From Alphaproteobacteria bacterium SS10 (GTDB taxonomy: Bacteria; Pseudomonadota; Alphaproteobacteria; TMED2): 63,206 nucleotides of DNA. Each line of letters begins with the position of its first letter. The stretch's first letter is position 1. The translations under genes were made by a program, and so were the position numbers. The stretch lies in assembly GCA_019192455.1 (NCBI GenBank), contig JAHCML010000003.1:311244-374449 (forward strand). The letters run 5' to 3'. Under the pieces are notes generated by a model. That model was not told the DNA's origin and made no database searches. It saw nothing but the letters and a program-made list of their open reading frames with translations. This document shows positions 1 through 10,364 of this stretch, piece after piece.

Positions 1-1296
1 CGCGGCATCGACATGGCTGTTGAGCAAGTCGTTGCTGACCTTAAAGGTCGCGCTAGCAAAGTTAGCGAGAACGCTGAGATCGCCCAGGTTGGCACCATCT
101 CCGCTAATGGCGACACCGAAATCGGTGGCATGATCGCTGAAGCGATGGAGAAAGTTGGCCATGAGGGTGTCATCACCGTTGAGGAAGCCAAGTCCCTCGA
201 GACCGAGCTGGAAGTCGTTGAAGGTATGCAGTTCGACCGCGGCTACCTGTCCCCTTACTTCGTCACCAACGCTGACAAGATGGTCTGCGAGCTGGAGAAC
301 CCATACATTCTCTATCACGAGAAGAAGCTCTCCAACCTGCAAGCTATGCTGCCAATCCTGGAAGCTGTTGTTCAGTCCAGCCGTCCGCTGCTGATCATCG
401 CTGAGGATGTTGAAGGTGAAGCGCTGGCGACCCTCGTCGTCAACAAGCTGCGCGGTGGCCTGAAGGTTGCTGCTGTTAAAGCCCCAGGCTTCGGTGATCG
501 TCGTAAGGCGATGATGGAAGACATGGCGATCCTGACCAAAGGTGAGCTGGTTTCCGAAGACCTTGGCATCAAGCTTGAGAACGTCTCCCTCGAGATGCTC
601 GGCACCGCTAAGAAGGTCCGCATCACCAAAGACGAAACCACCATCGTTGATGGTGCTGGTGAGAAAGCTGACATCGAAGCGCGCGTCAGCCAGATCAAAC
701 AGCAAATCGAAGCGACCTCTTCTGACTACGACAAAGAGAAGCTGCAAGAGCGTCTGGCCAAGCTGGCTGGCGGTGTTGCCGTGATCCGCGTCGGTGGTGC
801 TACCGAAGTGGAAGTGAAAGAGAAGAAAGACCGCGTTGACGATGCCATGCACGCTACCCGCGCTGCAGTTGAAGAAGGCGTTGTCGCTGGCGGTGGTTCC
901 GCTCTTCTGTACGGCATCAAGGCTCTGGACACCACGTCCCCAGCCAATGACGACCAGCGCACCGGCGTTGAAATCGTTCGCCGCTCACTGGAAGCACCGA
1001 TCCGTCAGATCGCTGAAAACGCTGGTACTGATGCGTCCATCGTTGCTGGCAAAGTCCGCGACGCCAACGACGCTAAGTTCGGCTACAACGCTGCTGTTGG
1101 CGAATATGGCGACATGTTCAAATTCGGCGTGATTGACCCAGCTAAAGTTGTGCGTGTTGCCCTGCAAGACGCCGCTTCTATCGCTGGTCTGCTGATCACC
1201 ACCGAAGCAATGGTTGCTGAGCTGCCAGAGAAGAAAGAAGCCGGTGGCGCCCCTGATATGGGCGGCATGGGCGGCATGGGTGGCATGGACTTCTAA
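1..1296 (+). CDS. groEL: 60-kDa chaperonin GroEL, 5' end cut by the window
   Basis: GroEL is the ATP-driven folding chamber of the cytoplasm. It assembles as two heptameric rings and works with the GroES lid. The reading frame is open from base 1; the first codons read RGID, which in the E. coli protein lies near residue 118, so about 117 N-terminal residues and groES lie outside the window. Visible family signatures are the apical-domain stretch [25 protein letters not shown], the [12 protein letters not shown] block that precedes the C-terminal equatorial domain, and the Gly-Met-rich tail [11 protein letters not shown]. Codon use favours GCT, GTT and CCA, as in the ribosomal S1 gene further on, fitting high expression. 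A strong intrinsic terminator follows. Identification is secure. Confidence 0.98.
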   Translation, partial: RGIDMAVEQVVADLKGRASKVSENAEIAQVGTISANGDTEIGGMIAEAMEKVGHEGVITVEEAKSLETELEVVEGMQFDRGYLSPYFVTNADKMVCELENPYILYHEKKLSNLQAMLPILEAVVQSSRPLLIIAEDVEGEALATLVVNKLRGGLKVAAVKAPGFGDRRKAMMEDMAILTKGELVSEDLGIKLENVSLEMLGTAKKVRITKDETTIVDGAGEKADIEARVSQIKQQIEATSSDYDKEKLQERLAKLAGGVAVIRVGGATEVEVKEKKDRVDDAMHATRAAVEEGVVAGGGSALLYGIKALDTTSPANDDQRTGVEIVRRSLEAPIRQIAENAGTDASIVAGKVRDANDAKFGYNAAVGEYGDMFKFGVIDPAKVVRVALQDAASIAGLLITTEAMVAELPEKKEAGGAPDMGGMGGMGGMDF

Positions 1297-1329
1297 GAAG
1301 TCTGGCACCAAGCCTATAGAATTGAGAGA

Positions 1330-1356
1330 GGGGTCAGCATCCGCTGGCCCCTTTTT
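1330..1356 (+). terminator. intrinsic terminator of groEL
   Basis: A nine-base-pair stem (GGGGTCAGC at 1330-1338 with GCTGGCCCC at 1343-1351, one T-G pair) with an ATCC loop is followed directly by five T residues. It sits 34 bases after the groEL stop and separates it from the next gene. Confidence 0.9.
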
Positions 1357-1502
1357 CTTTGCCGCCACATGGGGCAAACCACTCAGACGTTGCCGATTCG
1401 CCAGCCGATTCGTTTTTGGCTATGAAGGGCCAGCCTTAAGATTTTCCCAATGTGCTAATGTTAGGGTAACGTGACCGGCAGGTTATTGAGGAATCACAAC
1501 AA

Positions 1503-2663
1503 ATGATCGCTTCTGTCCGCTCATCGAAGACTTCCGGGCGCGCCGACCGCTTCCTGCGTTATACGCTGGATTCCGGCTCGGCCCGTGTCTTCAATTGTAT
1601 GAAGATTTCAGCCCAGATCAGTAAAGCGGCTGAAGGTGAAATGGCGGATGGTTCGGATGCGACCCAGCCAAATCTTCTGTTCAGGTTTAAGGACCTGAAT
1701 GACGTGATCTTCATCAAGGAAGCAGCGGAAACAGAGGTGGCCGCCGCACCAGGGCAGGTGACCTATCAGGTCAATACCAAGCTCTATTTTCCTTATGATA
1801 ACAACAACATCTACGCTGGTGGGCAATCGATCTTCTTCAATGAAGAGACGTTCCTAGACACGCTCAAAGAGCATATTGGCTGGGATGCCAATCTGAACCC
1901 GGATGATTACGCGGCGGATCTGAAGATCCTCGACATCATCAATTCAATGCCGACCCTCGATCCTTTCCTCGTGCGCGATAAGATGCAGAAGGAAGGCGTC
2001 GAATGCGATGATCGCTACTTTGCGATCCAGCCGGAAGAATGGGCCGAAATCCAGCTGCATATCCGTGCCAAGCTAGAGCCGATGATCATGTTGGCCCTGC
2101 AAGGTCAAAAGGGTGGTCAGGACCAGGTCAAAAAGTTCGTCGATAAGATTTGGCACATGGAGGATATGTCCGACATGGTGCCGTTGATCCAGGCTTTCCG
2201 CCTGCCGATCGATAAGACCGAAGACATCTTCTATGCCTGGAAGGGGCTCGCCTATTACGAGTTCCAATATGCCCGCAACCAGGACCGCATTAAGCGCATC
2301 GCCGAATGGCTCGCCACGGCTGCTGAGCCGCTGGACCATGTGAAGCCAGAGCAGAAACAGCTGCTGAAAGAGTATAAGCAGCTGACCAAGGACAAGATCA
2401 AAAAGGGTTGGTCCCGCTCGGCCCGGATTTTTGGCGAGTACAACGAATCCTATGACGAGTTATTCGTTCGTAAGGGCAGCCCAGCGCCGTTTGCCACCTT
2501 CATGGGGAACGCGCCGCAATATTTCTGGTCGCTCGGTGATGTGATCACCAAGCTCTACCAGTCGGTGGAAATCTGGGACAAGCTAACCCACCGTTTGCCT
2601 GGGCGACGCATGAAGGGTGAGCCCCTTCTCGATCTTTACATGATCTTAGACGATTTGCTGTAA
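1503..2663 (+). CDS. protein of unknown function, 386 aa
   Basis: I do not recognise this protein. It is soluble-looking, with no signal peptide or membrane helix, rich in charged and aromatic residues, and has no obvious nucleotide-binding or catalytic motif. Residues about 65-125 look beta-rich (LLFRFKDLNDVIFIKE, then YQVNTKLYFPYDNNNIYAGGQ). The rest looks helical, with a Lys-rich stretch near residue 285 (EQKQLLKEYKQLTKDKIKKG). The ATG at 1503 has GAGG about 12 bases upstream; a start at the Met of MKISAQ (1596) is possible. It is a single-gene unit: the groEL terminator lies before it and about 210 non-coding bases follow. Codon use resembles that of its neighbours, so it looks resident rather than recently acquired. 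Confidence 0.8.
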   Translation: MIASVRSSKTSGRADRFLRYTLDSGSARVFNCMKISAQISKAAEGEMADGSDATQPNLLFRFKDLNDVIFIKEAAETEVAAAPGQVTYQVNTKLYFPYDNNNIYAGGQSIFFNEETFLDTLKEHIGWDANLNPDDYAADLKILDIINSMPTLDPFLVRDKMQKEGVECDDRYFAIQPEEWAEIQLHIRAKLEPMIMLALQGQKGGQDQVKKFVDKIWHMEDMSDMVPLIQAFRLPIDKTEDIFYAWKGLAYYEFQYARNQDRIKRIAEWLATAAEPLDHVKPEQKQLLKEYKQLTKDKIKKGWSRSARIFGEYNESYDELFVRKGSPAPFATFMGNAPQYFWSLGDVITKLYQSVEIWDKLTHRLPGRRMKGEPLLDLYMILDDLL

Positions 2664-2874
2664 GGCCTTTGGGGTCGGGTATCTGCGCGCAAGGGATGAA
2701 AACCCTGCTGCGCCGCAGCACCGACAATGATTGAGATTGGGCCCCAGACCGGGCATGGTGCGCCTGCCTTAACCGCCGATCACAAGGCGAAACGCGAGCA
2801 TCTTAGCCTTAAGGGTTTTGGGTACCGCGCCCTGGAAACAGCGCGCCCCAGACACTGCCCTTGAAAGGTCGCCA

Positions 2875-5800
2875 ATGACACCGCCTGATACCCCTCTGAA
2901 CGATCCTATTCCTCGCCCACGCAGTAATCTGCAAATGCGCGACCGAATTAACCGAGACGATGGGATGAAGGCCGCGCTGCTAGACCGGATTATTGAGGTC
3001 CAGGCCGATTTCGTGCCAGAGGCGAGCCGCGACGGCATTGCCGATTTTACCCGCAAGACCTTCGCCCATGTGGCGCCCGATGACCTGTCTCGCCGGTCGG
3101 TTGGGCATCTGGCCCATGCGGCCCTGTCACTATGGCAGTTCTCACAAGAACGCGGCGGCCCCGGCGCCAAGATCCGCATCTTCACCCCCGAGACCGAGGA
3201 TGCCGGCTGGACCGCACGGGCTAGTCTGATCCAGATCGTTAACGCCGACATGCCGTTCCTGGTCGACAGTGTAACGGCGGCCCTGCAACGCATGGGGCTG
3301 ACGCTTAAGCTGGTTGTGCACCCGGTGCTGCGGGTAACCCGCGATGATACCGGGCTGCTGCAAGAGGTGGCACCGGCACTTGAGGGGGAGATCACCGGCC
3401 CCGGCGAAGATCTCGGCCTTGAATCGATCATGCACATCGAGATCAACCGCACCACGGATCAAGAGCGCCAGGACAGCATTATCCGACGCCTCCGCTCCGT
3501 TCTCGATGATGTGCGGGCGGCGGTAAATGACTGGAGCGCCATGCGTGAGCTCTGCGTTGAGATCGCGGAGCGTATTGGCACTGACGAGGATGATGACCAT
3601 ATCGCCGAGGCGCAGGCCTTCCTGAAATGGGCGGCTGACAACCACTTCACCTTCCTCGGCTATCGCCATTATCAGTTTGAGGGTGATGGCGATGGCATGA
3701 TGCTGAAGATCAACCATGCCGATGGCCTGGGTATCCTGGCTGATCAGGCCTATTCCGTCTTTGACGGCCTGCGGAACTTCCAGCAGCTGCCAGTAAACGC
3801 CCAAGAACTATTCCGGCGCGAGAACCCGCTATTCCTGACCAAATCCAATCGCCCGGCGACGGTTCACCGCTCGGTGCCGATGGATGCGATCATCGTGAAA
3901 GAGCGGGATGCCGAGGGTAAGACGATTGGCGAGCACCTACTGCTCGGCCTGTTCACCTCCATCGCCTATAACCGCAGCGCCCGGGACATCCCCTATCTGC
4001 GCGCCAAGGTACAACGCGCGATTGCCGCTGCTGGCCTGCCAGAGCAAAGCCACACCGGTAAAGCACTCGCCCATATTCTGGACACCTATCCGCGAGATGA
4101 GCTGTTCCAGATGACGGATGATGAGTTGCTGGACATCGCCACGGGCGTCCTGCACCTCACTGAGCGACCTCGCGTTGCCCTGTTTATCCGGCGTGACCCA
4201 TTTGATCGCTTTGTTTCCTGCATGGTCTATGTGCCGCGCGATCGCTACGACACCAGCCTGCGCCAACGTTGGCAGCGGCTGCTGGAGACAGAGTTTGGCG
4301 CCGAGGTATCAAGCTATTTCGTCACCCTCGACGCGACGGTACTTGCCCGTATTCAGTTCATCCTGACAACCCAGGATCCGCTGGATGACGTCAATGTTGA
4401 AGAGGTTGAGAAGCGCCTCGCCGAGGCTGCGCGGGTCTGGGAAGACCGCCTCCAGGACGCATTGATTGAAGCGCATGGTGAGGAGGAGGCCGAGCGTCTG
4501 CTCGAACTCTATGGCGTTGCGTTCCCAGCTGGTTACCGGGAGCGTGAGACAGCCCGCCAGGCGATTATGGATATCGCCCGGATCGAAAACATTCTGTCTG
4601 GCTCACCCTTAGCGATGAGCCTCTACAAGCCGGTCGATGCCGAGGCTGGGCAGCTGCATTTCCGCCTATGCCATCCTGGTCGTCCGCTCTCACTATCCAA
4701 GGTGCTGCCGACCCTGGATAATCTGGGGCTGCAAATCACGACGGAACGGCCGTTTGAGATCCGGCCCAAGGATCATGACAACAGCATCTGGCTGCATGAT
4801 TTCGAAGGTCGCCTCGCCGTAGATTTCGATGGAGATCTGGAAAGTCGCCGTGAAGCCTTCCACGACGCCTTTGCCGAAATCTGGGCCGGGGCGGCGGAGA
4901 ATGATCCGCTAAACCGTCTAATTCTATCGGCAGGCCTTACCTGGCGTGAGGTCGCGCTGTTGCGCGCCTATTCCCGCTATTTGCGTCAGCTGCGCTTCCC
5001 GCTCAGCCAGTTGGCCTTGGCCAAGATTTTGGCGGCTAATCCCAAGATTACCAAAGAGCTGGTATCCCTCCACCACGCCATGCATGACCCGGCGGGCCCA
5101 GAGGATAAGGCCGCGCGTGACAGTGCGGTTGGTGGCCATCTGGTGGCCCTAGACCATGCGTTGGAGGATGTGAACAGCCTCGACGATGATCGGGCCATCC
5201 GCGCCTTCATCAGCGTGATCCGTGAGACCTTGCGCACCAACTACTTCCAGCGGGACAAGGCTGGCGGCATCCGCCCATGGATCGCCTTCAAGTTGAATGC
5301 CGCCGCGATTGATGAGGTGCCATTGCCGCGCCCGCAGCGTGAGATCTTTGTCTACAGCCCACGCTTTGAGGCGGTGCATCTGCGTGGTGGCTTGGTGGCC
5401 CGTGGCGGCCTGCGTTGGTCAGACCGTAATGACGATTTCCGTACCGAGGTCCTGGGCCTGATGAAAGCCCAGATGGTTAAGAACGCGGTGATCGTGCCGG
5501 TTGGCGCCAAGGGTGGCTTCGTTTTGAAGCAGCCACCGACCGAAGGTGGTCGCGACGCGTTCCAAGCCGAAGGGGTGGCCTGCTACAAGCTCTTCATTCG
5601 GGCGCTGTTAGAGATAACAGACAACATCATTGACGGCGCCATTGTGGCGCCGCAGGACGTGGTACGTCACGATGATGACGACCCCTATATGGTGGTCGCC
5701 GCCGATAAGGGGACGGCAACCTTCTCCGATATCGCCAATGGCGTCGCAGCTGAGCATGATTTCTGGCTCGATGATGCCTTCGCCTCTGGCGGTTCGGCAG

Positions 5801-7809
5801 GCTACGACCATAAGGGCATGGGCATTACCGCCAAAGGCGGTTGGGAGAGCGTGAAGCGCCACTTCCGCGAGATTGGTAAAAACATCCAGGAAGAGCCCTT
5901 CACCTGTGTCGGTGTGGGTGACATGTCCGGTGATGTGTTCGGCAACGGCATGTTGTTGAGTGAGCAAACCAAGCTCATTGCCGCGTTCAACCACCTGCAT
6001 ATCTTCATCGATCCCGATCCGGATCCGCCCAAGAGTTTCGCTGAGCGTAAGCGGATGTTTGAGCTGCCGCGCAGTGCCTGGACCGATTATGACGAGGCGG
6101 TGATGTCAAAGGGCGGTGCCGTCTATGACCGCAGCGCCAAATCCCTGACCATTACCCCAGAGATCCAAGAGCTCTTAGGCCTGGACCGGGATAAGCTGAC
6201 ACCGACGGAGCTTATCCGCGCAGTCCTGCTGGCGGAAACCGAGCTGCTGTGGTTCGGTGGTATCGGCACCTATATCAAGGCCGCTGACGAGAGCCATGGC
6301 GATGTGGGCGACAAGGCCAATGACCAAATCCGCATCGATGGCCGTGAGCTGCGTGCCAAGGTGATCGGTGAGGGCGCCAATCTGGGTGTGACCCAGGCTG
6401 GCCGTATTGAGGCGGCTGAATATGGCGTGCGTCTCAACACCGACTTCATTGATAACTCGGCCGGTGTCGATTGCTCTGACCATGAGGTGAATATCAAAAT
6501 TCTCCTACGTCAGGTTATGGCCGAAAACCGCCTGAACCGTGAGGATCGAAACACCCTTCTGGCCGATATGACCGATGAGGTTTCCGATCTGGTCCTGATG
6601 GATAACTACCTCCAAACCCAGGCGATTAGCCTCGCCTTGGCCGAGGGGCCAAAGCGGTTTGAGGATCATGTCCGCCTTATGCGGCAGATGGAGCGGCAGG
6701 GTATCCTGAACCGCAAGATCGAGGGGCTGCCTGACGATGAGGCGGTATCCCAACGATCCCGCGATGGCCGCGGGATGACCCGGCCTGAGTTCTCTGTCCT
6801 GCTCGCTTACAGCAAGATCAAACTCTATGACGAGTTGCTGGCGAGCGATTTGCCGGATGATGATTACCTCGTTTCTGATTTGGTGAAGTACTTCCCACGT
6901 CCAATCCGCAGGCAGTACCGCGACGATATTCTAAGCCACCAGCTGCGCCGGGAGATCATTGCCACAGTTGAGGCGAACTCCATCGTCAACCGCGCGGGCC
7001 CAACCTTCGCGATTGAGCTGGCGGACAAGACCGGCATGGGGGCATCGGAGATTGCCCGCGCCTATGCCGTGGTTCGTGAGTGTTTCAGCCTGCGGGAGAT
7101 GTGGGGCCAGATCCAGGCTGGCGACAACTACATCAACGCCGCCGATCAGTGCGACATGATGCGCTGGACCATCCGGTTGATTGAGCGGGGCAGCGCCTGG
7201 TTCTTGAACAACCTGCCGCAGCCGCTGGACATCGCCGCAACCGTCGAACGGTTTAAAGAGCCGCTGGAGGTTGCTGTTGGTTGCCTTGAGACTATGGCGC
7301 CAGAACCGGAGCTCGAGGGTATTAAGCAGCGGCGTGAGGCCTTTGAGGCGGCTGGTGCTGCCCCTGAGCTGGCGCGCCGCGTGGCCCGTATCCCGGTGCT
7401 GTTCGGTGCTTGTGATATTGCCCGTACGGCAGAGCATGCCGAGGTGCCTGTTGCAGTTGCTGCCAAGCTTTACACGGAGATTGGTGATTACTTCGGCACG
7501 TCCTGGCTGCGACTGCAGGCTATTGGCCTCCCGCGCGCCAATCACTGGCGTAAGCAGGCGGTGATCGCCATTCTTGATGACCTCTATGCCCTGCAGGCCA
7601 AGATGACCCGTGAGATCCTGACCGGTGTTGAGGGTGAGTTCAGCCCAGAGGCTAGCAATCTGCACCTCATTGAGAAGTGGACGGCCAACCGGACCCAGCA
7701 GGTAGCACGGCTGCATAGCCTGCTCGCCGAGTTCCGATCCTCGCCAGAGGTTGGTTTGTCCATGCTCGCCATTGCCAACCGACAGCTGCGTAGCCTCTCA
7801 GAAGTCTAG
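2875..7809 (+). CDS. large NAD-specific glutamate dehydrogenase
   Basis: This protein oxidatively deaminates glutamate to 2-oxoglutarate and ammonium using NAD, in the cytoplasm. Its 1644 residues match the very long bacterial type (Bac_GDH family), which carries long regulatory N- and C-terminal extensions around the catalytic core. The core is recognisable by RGGLRWSDRNDDFRTEVLGLMKAQ, the substrate-lysine region PVGAKGGFV (near residue 875) and the dinucleotide-binding region VGVGDMSGDVFGNG (near residue 1013). I chose the ATG at 2875 because GAAAGG lies just upstream; an in-frame TTG at 2818 would add 19 residues of unlikely sequence. The transporter gene starts 8 bases after the stop and is probably co-transcribed. 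Several long open frames on the other strand are shadows of this gene. Confidence 0.96.
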   Translation: MTPPDTPLNDPIPRPRSNLQMRDRINRDDGMKAALLDRIIEVQADFVPEASRDGIADFTRKTFAHVAPDDLSRRSVGHLAHAALSLWQFSQERGGPGAKIRIFTPETEDAGWTARASLIQIVNADMPFLVDSVTAALQRMGLTLKLVVHPVLRVTRDDTGLLQEVAPALEGEITGPGEDLGLESIMHIEINRTTDQERQDSIIRRLRSVLDDVRAAVNDWSAMRELCVEIAERIGTDEDDDHIAEAQAFLKWAADNHFTFLGYRHYQFEGDGDGMMLKINHADGLGILADQAYSVFDGLRNFQQLPVNAQELFRRENPLFLTKSNRPATVHRSVPMDAIIVKERDAEGKTIGEHLLLGLFTSIAYNRSARDIPYLRAKVQRAIAAAGLPEQSHTGKALAHILDTYPRDELFQMTDDELLDIATGVLHLTERPRVALFIRRDPFDRFVSCMVYVPRDRYDTSLRQRWQRLLETEFGAEVSSYFVTLDATVLARIQFILTTQDPLDDVNVEEVEKRLAEAARVWEDRLQDALIEAHGEEEAERLLELYGVAFPAGYRERETARQAIMDIARIENILSGSPLAMSLYKPVDAEAGQLHFRLCHPGRPLSLSKVLPTLDNLGLQITTERPFEIRPKDHDNSIWLHDFEGRLAVDFDGDLESRREAFHDAFAEIWAGAAENDPLNRLILSAGLTWREVALLRAYSRYLRQLRFPLSQLALAKILAANPKITKELVSLHHAMHDPAGPEDKAARDSAVGGHLVALDHALEDVNSLDDDRAIRAFISVIRETLRTNYFQRDKAGGIRPWIAFKLNAAAIDEVPLPRPQREIFVYSPRFEAVHLRGGLVARGGLRWSDRNDDFRTEVLGLMKAQMVKNAVIVPVGAKGGFVLKQPPTEGGRDAFQAEGVACYKLFIRALLEITDNIIDGAIVAPQDVVRHDDDDPYMVVAADKGTATFSDIANGVAAEHDFWLDDAFASGGSAGYDHKGMGITAKGGWESVKRHFREIGKNIQEEPFTCVGVGDMSGDVFGNGMLLSEQTKLIAAFNHLHIFIDPDPDPPKSFAERKRMFELPRSAWTDYDEAVMSKGGAVYDRSAKSLTITPEIQELLGLDRDKLTPTELIRAVLLAETELLWFGGIGTYIKAADESHGDVGDKANDQIRIDGRELRAKVIGEGANLGVTQAGRIEAAEYGVRLNTDFIDNSAGVDCSDHEVNIKILLRQVMAENRLNREDRNTLLADMTDEVSDLVLMDNYLQTQAISLALAEGPKRFEDHVRLMRQMERQGILNRKIEGLPDDEAVSQRSRDGRGMTRPEFSVLLAYSKIKLYDELLASDLPDDDYLVSDLVKYFPRPIRRQYRDDILSHQLRREIIATVEANSIVNRAGPTFAIELADKTGMGASEIARAYAVVRECFSLREMWGQIQAGDNYINAADQCDMMRWTIRLIERGSAWFLNNLPQPLDIAATVERFKEPLEVAVGCLETMAPEPELEGIKQRREAFEAAGAAPELARRVARIPVLFGACDIARTAEHAEVPVAVAAKLYTEIGDYFGTSWLRLQAIGLPRANHWRKQAVIAILDDLYALQAKMTREILTGVEGEFSPEASNLHLIEKWTANRTQQVARLHSLLAEFRSSPEVGLSMLAIANRQLRSLSEV

Positions 7810-7817
7810 GGATCACC

Positions 7818-9116
7818 ATGGTAGAGGCGGCTGAAGCGCCAGCTACGGACCGGCCACGCTGGCCCGCGATCGGTGCCTGGTGCCTTTATGATTGGGCGAA
7901 TTCTGCCTTCAATACGGTGGTGCTGACCTTTGTGTTCAGCGTCTATTTCGCCAAGGGCGTTGTGGGGGATGAGGCAGCAGGCAGCGGCCAATGGGGCATT
8001 GCCATTGGCCTGGCCGGTTTGATTGTTGCCTTCACCAGCCCGGTCTTGGGGGCCATTGCCGACCATGCCGGTGCCCGCAAACCGTGGTTGGCTCTGTTCA
8101 CTGCCATCACCGTTCTTGCCACCGCTGCCCTTTGGTTTGCGGAGCCTGATCCCGGTTTCGCCCTTTATGTTCTGGCACTTGTGATCATTGCCAGCGTGAC
8201 CTTTGAGTGGGGACAGGTGTTTTACAACGCCATGCTTACCGGGGTGGCGCCGACCGCCATGACGGGCCGTATCTCCGGCTGGGGATGGGGCCTGGGCTAT
8301 TTCGGTGGGCTCGGCTGTTTGGCGCTTTGCCTAACGCTGTTGATCCAGCCTGACCCGCCCATGTTCGGGTTGGATAAGGGAGCGCAAGAGCCGGTTCGGG
8401 CGACGGCCCTGCTGGTGGCGGTTTGGTTTGCCCTATTCTCCCTTCCGCTATTCCTTGCGCCAGTAGAGCGGCGTGGCGACAGCGTTGGGTTGGGTGACGC
8501 TGTGGCGCGTGGGCTTAAGCAGTTGCGGGCTAGCCTGGTTGAGCTGTGGCAGCAGCGAAACCTGCTCCGTTTCTTGATTGCGTCAGCACTCTACCGCGAT
8601 GGTCTGGGCACGCTTTTTGCCGTTGGTGGCCTCTATGCCGCGGGCACTTTTGGGATGGAGTTCGATGAGATCCTGATCTTCGCCATTGGGCTCAATGTAA
8701 CCGCTGGCCTGGGTGCTGCTCTCTTCGCCTGGGTGGATGATTGGGTTGGGCCGAAACCAACAATCTTGTTGGCCTTGGCTGGTCTGATTGGCCTTGGCAC
8801 CGCAACGCTCTTGGTGACGGATAAGACCGTCTTTATGGCCCTTGCCCTTGGCCTCGGCATCTTCGTCGGGCCGGCCCAGGCGGCCAGCCGATCAATGCTG
8901 GCGCGGTTAAGTGATCCCGCCCAGGTAACCGAGATGTTTGGCCTCTACGCCCTGACCGGCAAATCAATTGCCTTTCTGGGCCCGCTCCTATTCGGGGTGG
9001 TGACCACCGCCACGGATAGCCAGCGCTGGGGCATGGCGACCATCATCGTCTTCCTCGCCGCCGGTGCGCTGCTACTGCTCACCGTCCGCCCACCTGCAAA
9101 GCAGACTTCCCAGTAA
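7818..9116 (+). CDS. UMF1-family MFS transporter
   Basis: This is an inner-membrane permease of the major facilitator superfamily. The N-terminal CLYDWANSAFNTVVLTFVF is the signature of the UMF1 family, the bacterial relatives of yeast Atg22, which is a vacuolar amino-acid effluxer. About twelve hydrophobic segments are visible over 432 residues, with a cytoplasmic central loop near residues 215-235. The ATG at 7818 is 8 bases behind the glutamate dehydrogenase stop, suggesting one transcript. An amino-acid substrate, perhaps glutamate-related, would fit that pairing, but this is inference only. Confidence 0.88.
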   Translation: MVEAAEAPATDRPRWPAIGAWCLYDWANSAFNTVVLTFVFSVYFAKGVVGDEAAGSGQWGIAIGLAGLIVAFTSPVLGAIADHAGARKPWLALFTAITVLATAALWFAEPDPGFALYVLALVIIASVTFEWGQVFYNAMLTGVAPTAMTGRISGWGWGLGYFGGLGCLALCLTLLIQPDPPMFGLDKGAQEPVRATALLVAVWFALFSLPLFLAPVERRGDSVGLGDAVARGLKQLRASLVELWQQRNLLRFLIASALYRDGLGTLFAVGGLYAAGTFGMEFDEILIFAIGLNVTAGLGAALFAWVDDWVGPKPTILLALAGLIGLGTATLLVTDKTVFMALALGLGIFVGPAQAASRSMLARLSDPAQVTEMFGLYALTGKSIAFLGPLLFGVVTTATDSQRWGMATIIVFLAAGALLLLTVRPPAKQTSQ

Positions 9117-9197
9117 ACTCTTAGCGTGGGCGCTTGCGTTCCGGGCAGTCGGGGGCTATGCCGGGCACCAGATTACCAATGCCAGAGGAATGGCCCC

Positions 9198-10361
9198 ATG
9201 TCGCCGCAGCAGCAGATCACCCAAGCCGCGCAAATGACGCCCCAGCAGGTGCTGGATAAAGCCGCCGAACTTGAGAGCAAAGGCGATGTTCAACAGGCCA
9301 TCGCCTTCTACCGGTTCTTGATCTCCATGGACCCGGGCGATGGCCGCGCGCTGTTCCGCCTCGGTAACCTTCTGCTCAGTAACAACATGCCGAAGGAATG
9401 CCTGCCCTATTACCGGGTGTTGGTTGAGTTGAACCCGAATTACGCGCCGGGGCGCATCAATTTCTCGATCGCTTTCAAGAAGCTTGGCCGTCTGAATAAG
9501 GCGATTGAGCAACTGCAAGCTGTTGTCGATCAGGATCCCGATAACCTTGCCGCCTGGCAGCAACTGGCTGACAGTCAACGCACGGCTGAAAACCTGCCTG
9601 AGGCCTTGGTGGCCTTTAAGCGATGGTTGGAGCTGGCGCCCGATGACGCCAAGGCTGCCCATATGGTGAAGTCAGTTGAGGCCTTCCTCGACGGTAACAA
9701 TGCCGGTCCTGACCGCGCCGATGACAAATACGTGGCGAGCTATTTCGACCAATATGCCAAGACATTCGACAGCCATACGGCGTCTGTCCTGCGCTACCAG
9801 GGGCCTAAGATCCTGAAGCAGGTGTCAGCTCAGGCTGGTCTGCTCGATGGTGATAAGCGTGATGTGCTCGACCTCGGCTGCGGTACCGGGCTTTGCGGCG
9901 AGTTTCTGGCGCCAAACGCCAGCCGGTTGGACGGCATCGATCTATCGCCAGTGATGCTGGAAGAGGCCGGCAAGAAGGGCATCTATAACGAGCTAATCGA
10001 GGGCGAGCTGGTCAGCGCTATGGAAGGGCTGGAAGAGAACAGCTACGACCTCGCGGTTGCCGGTGACGTCTTCTGCTATATCGGTGCGCTTGAGGATACC
10101 TTTGCCCAGGTTGCACGCCTGGTGCGGCCACAGGGTGGTTTCCTCTTCACCGTTGAATCCATGACCTATAACGAGGTTGATGCTGGCGCGGTGGACCACA
10201 TCCTCCGTCACTCCGGCCGCTATGCGCAGCACCGCGATTACATTGAGCGGTTGGCCGCTGAACATGGGTTCGATGTGATGCAGATCACCAATGAGACCCT
10301 GCGCCTAGAATATGGCAAGCCGATTGCGGGCTGGATGGTGCTGCTGCAGCGCTTGGCTTAA
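9198..10361 (+). CDS. TPR-repeat class I SAM-dependent methyltransferase
   Basis: This is a two-domain cytoplasmic protein of 387 residues. Residues about 15-165 form tandem tetratricopeptide repeats (for example KGDVQQAIAFYRFLISMDPGDGRALFRLGNLLL). Residues about 180-385 form a class I methyltransferase with the SAM-binding motif VLDLGCGTGLCGEF and the acidic loop LDGIDLSPVMLEEA. The substrate is unknown; the TPRs suggest a protein partner. The ATG at 9198 has AGAGGAA nine bases upstream; an in-frame GTG at 9126 is less likely. The gene ends 3 bases before the convergent NDUFA9-like gene. Confidence 0.88.
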   Translation: MSPQQQITQAAQMTPQQVLDKAAELESKGDVQQAIAFYRFLISMDPGDGRALFRLGNLLLSNNMPKECLPYYRVLVELNPNYAPGRINFSIAFKKLGRLNKAIEQLQAVVDQDPDNLAAWQQLADSQRTAENLPEALVAFKRWLELAPDDAKAAHMVKSVEAFLDGNNAGPDRADDKYVASYFDQYAKTFDSHTASVLRYQGPKILKQVSAQAGLLDGDKRDVLDLGCGTGLCGEFLAPNASRLDGIDLSPVMLEEAGKKGIYNELIEGELVSAMEGLEENSYDLAVAGDVFCYIGALEDTFAQVARLVRPQGGFLFTVESMTYNEVDAGAVDHILRHSGRYAQHRDYIERLAAEHGFDVMQITNETLRLEYGKPIAGWMVLLQRLA

Positions 10362-10364
10362 GCC

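Noticed and set aside
6931-7716. Long minus-strand frames opposite the glutamate dehydrogenase gene (also 2769-3455 and 3142-3804)
   Set aside because: They mirror the third-codon GC pattern of the real gene.
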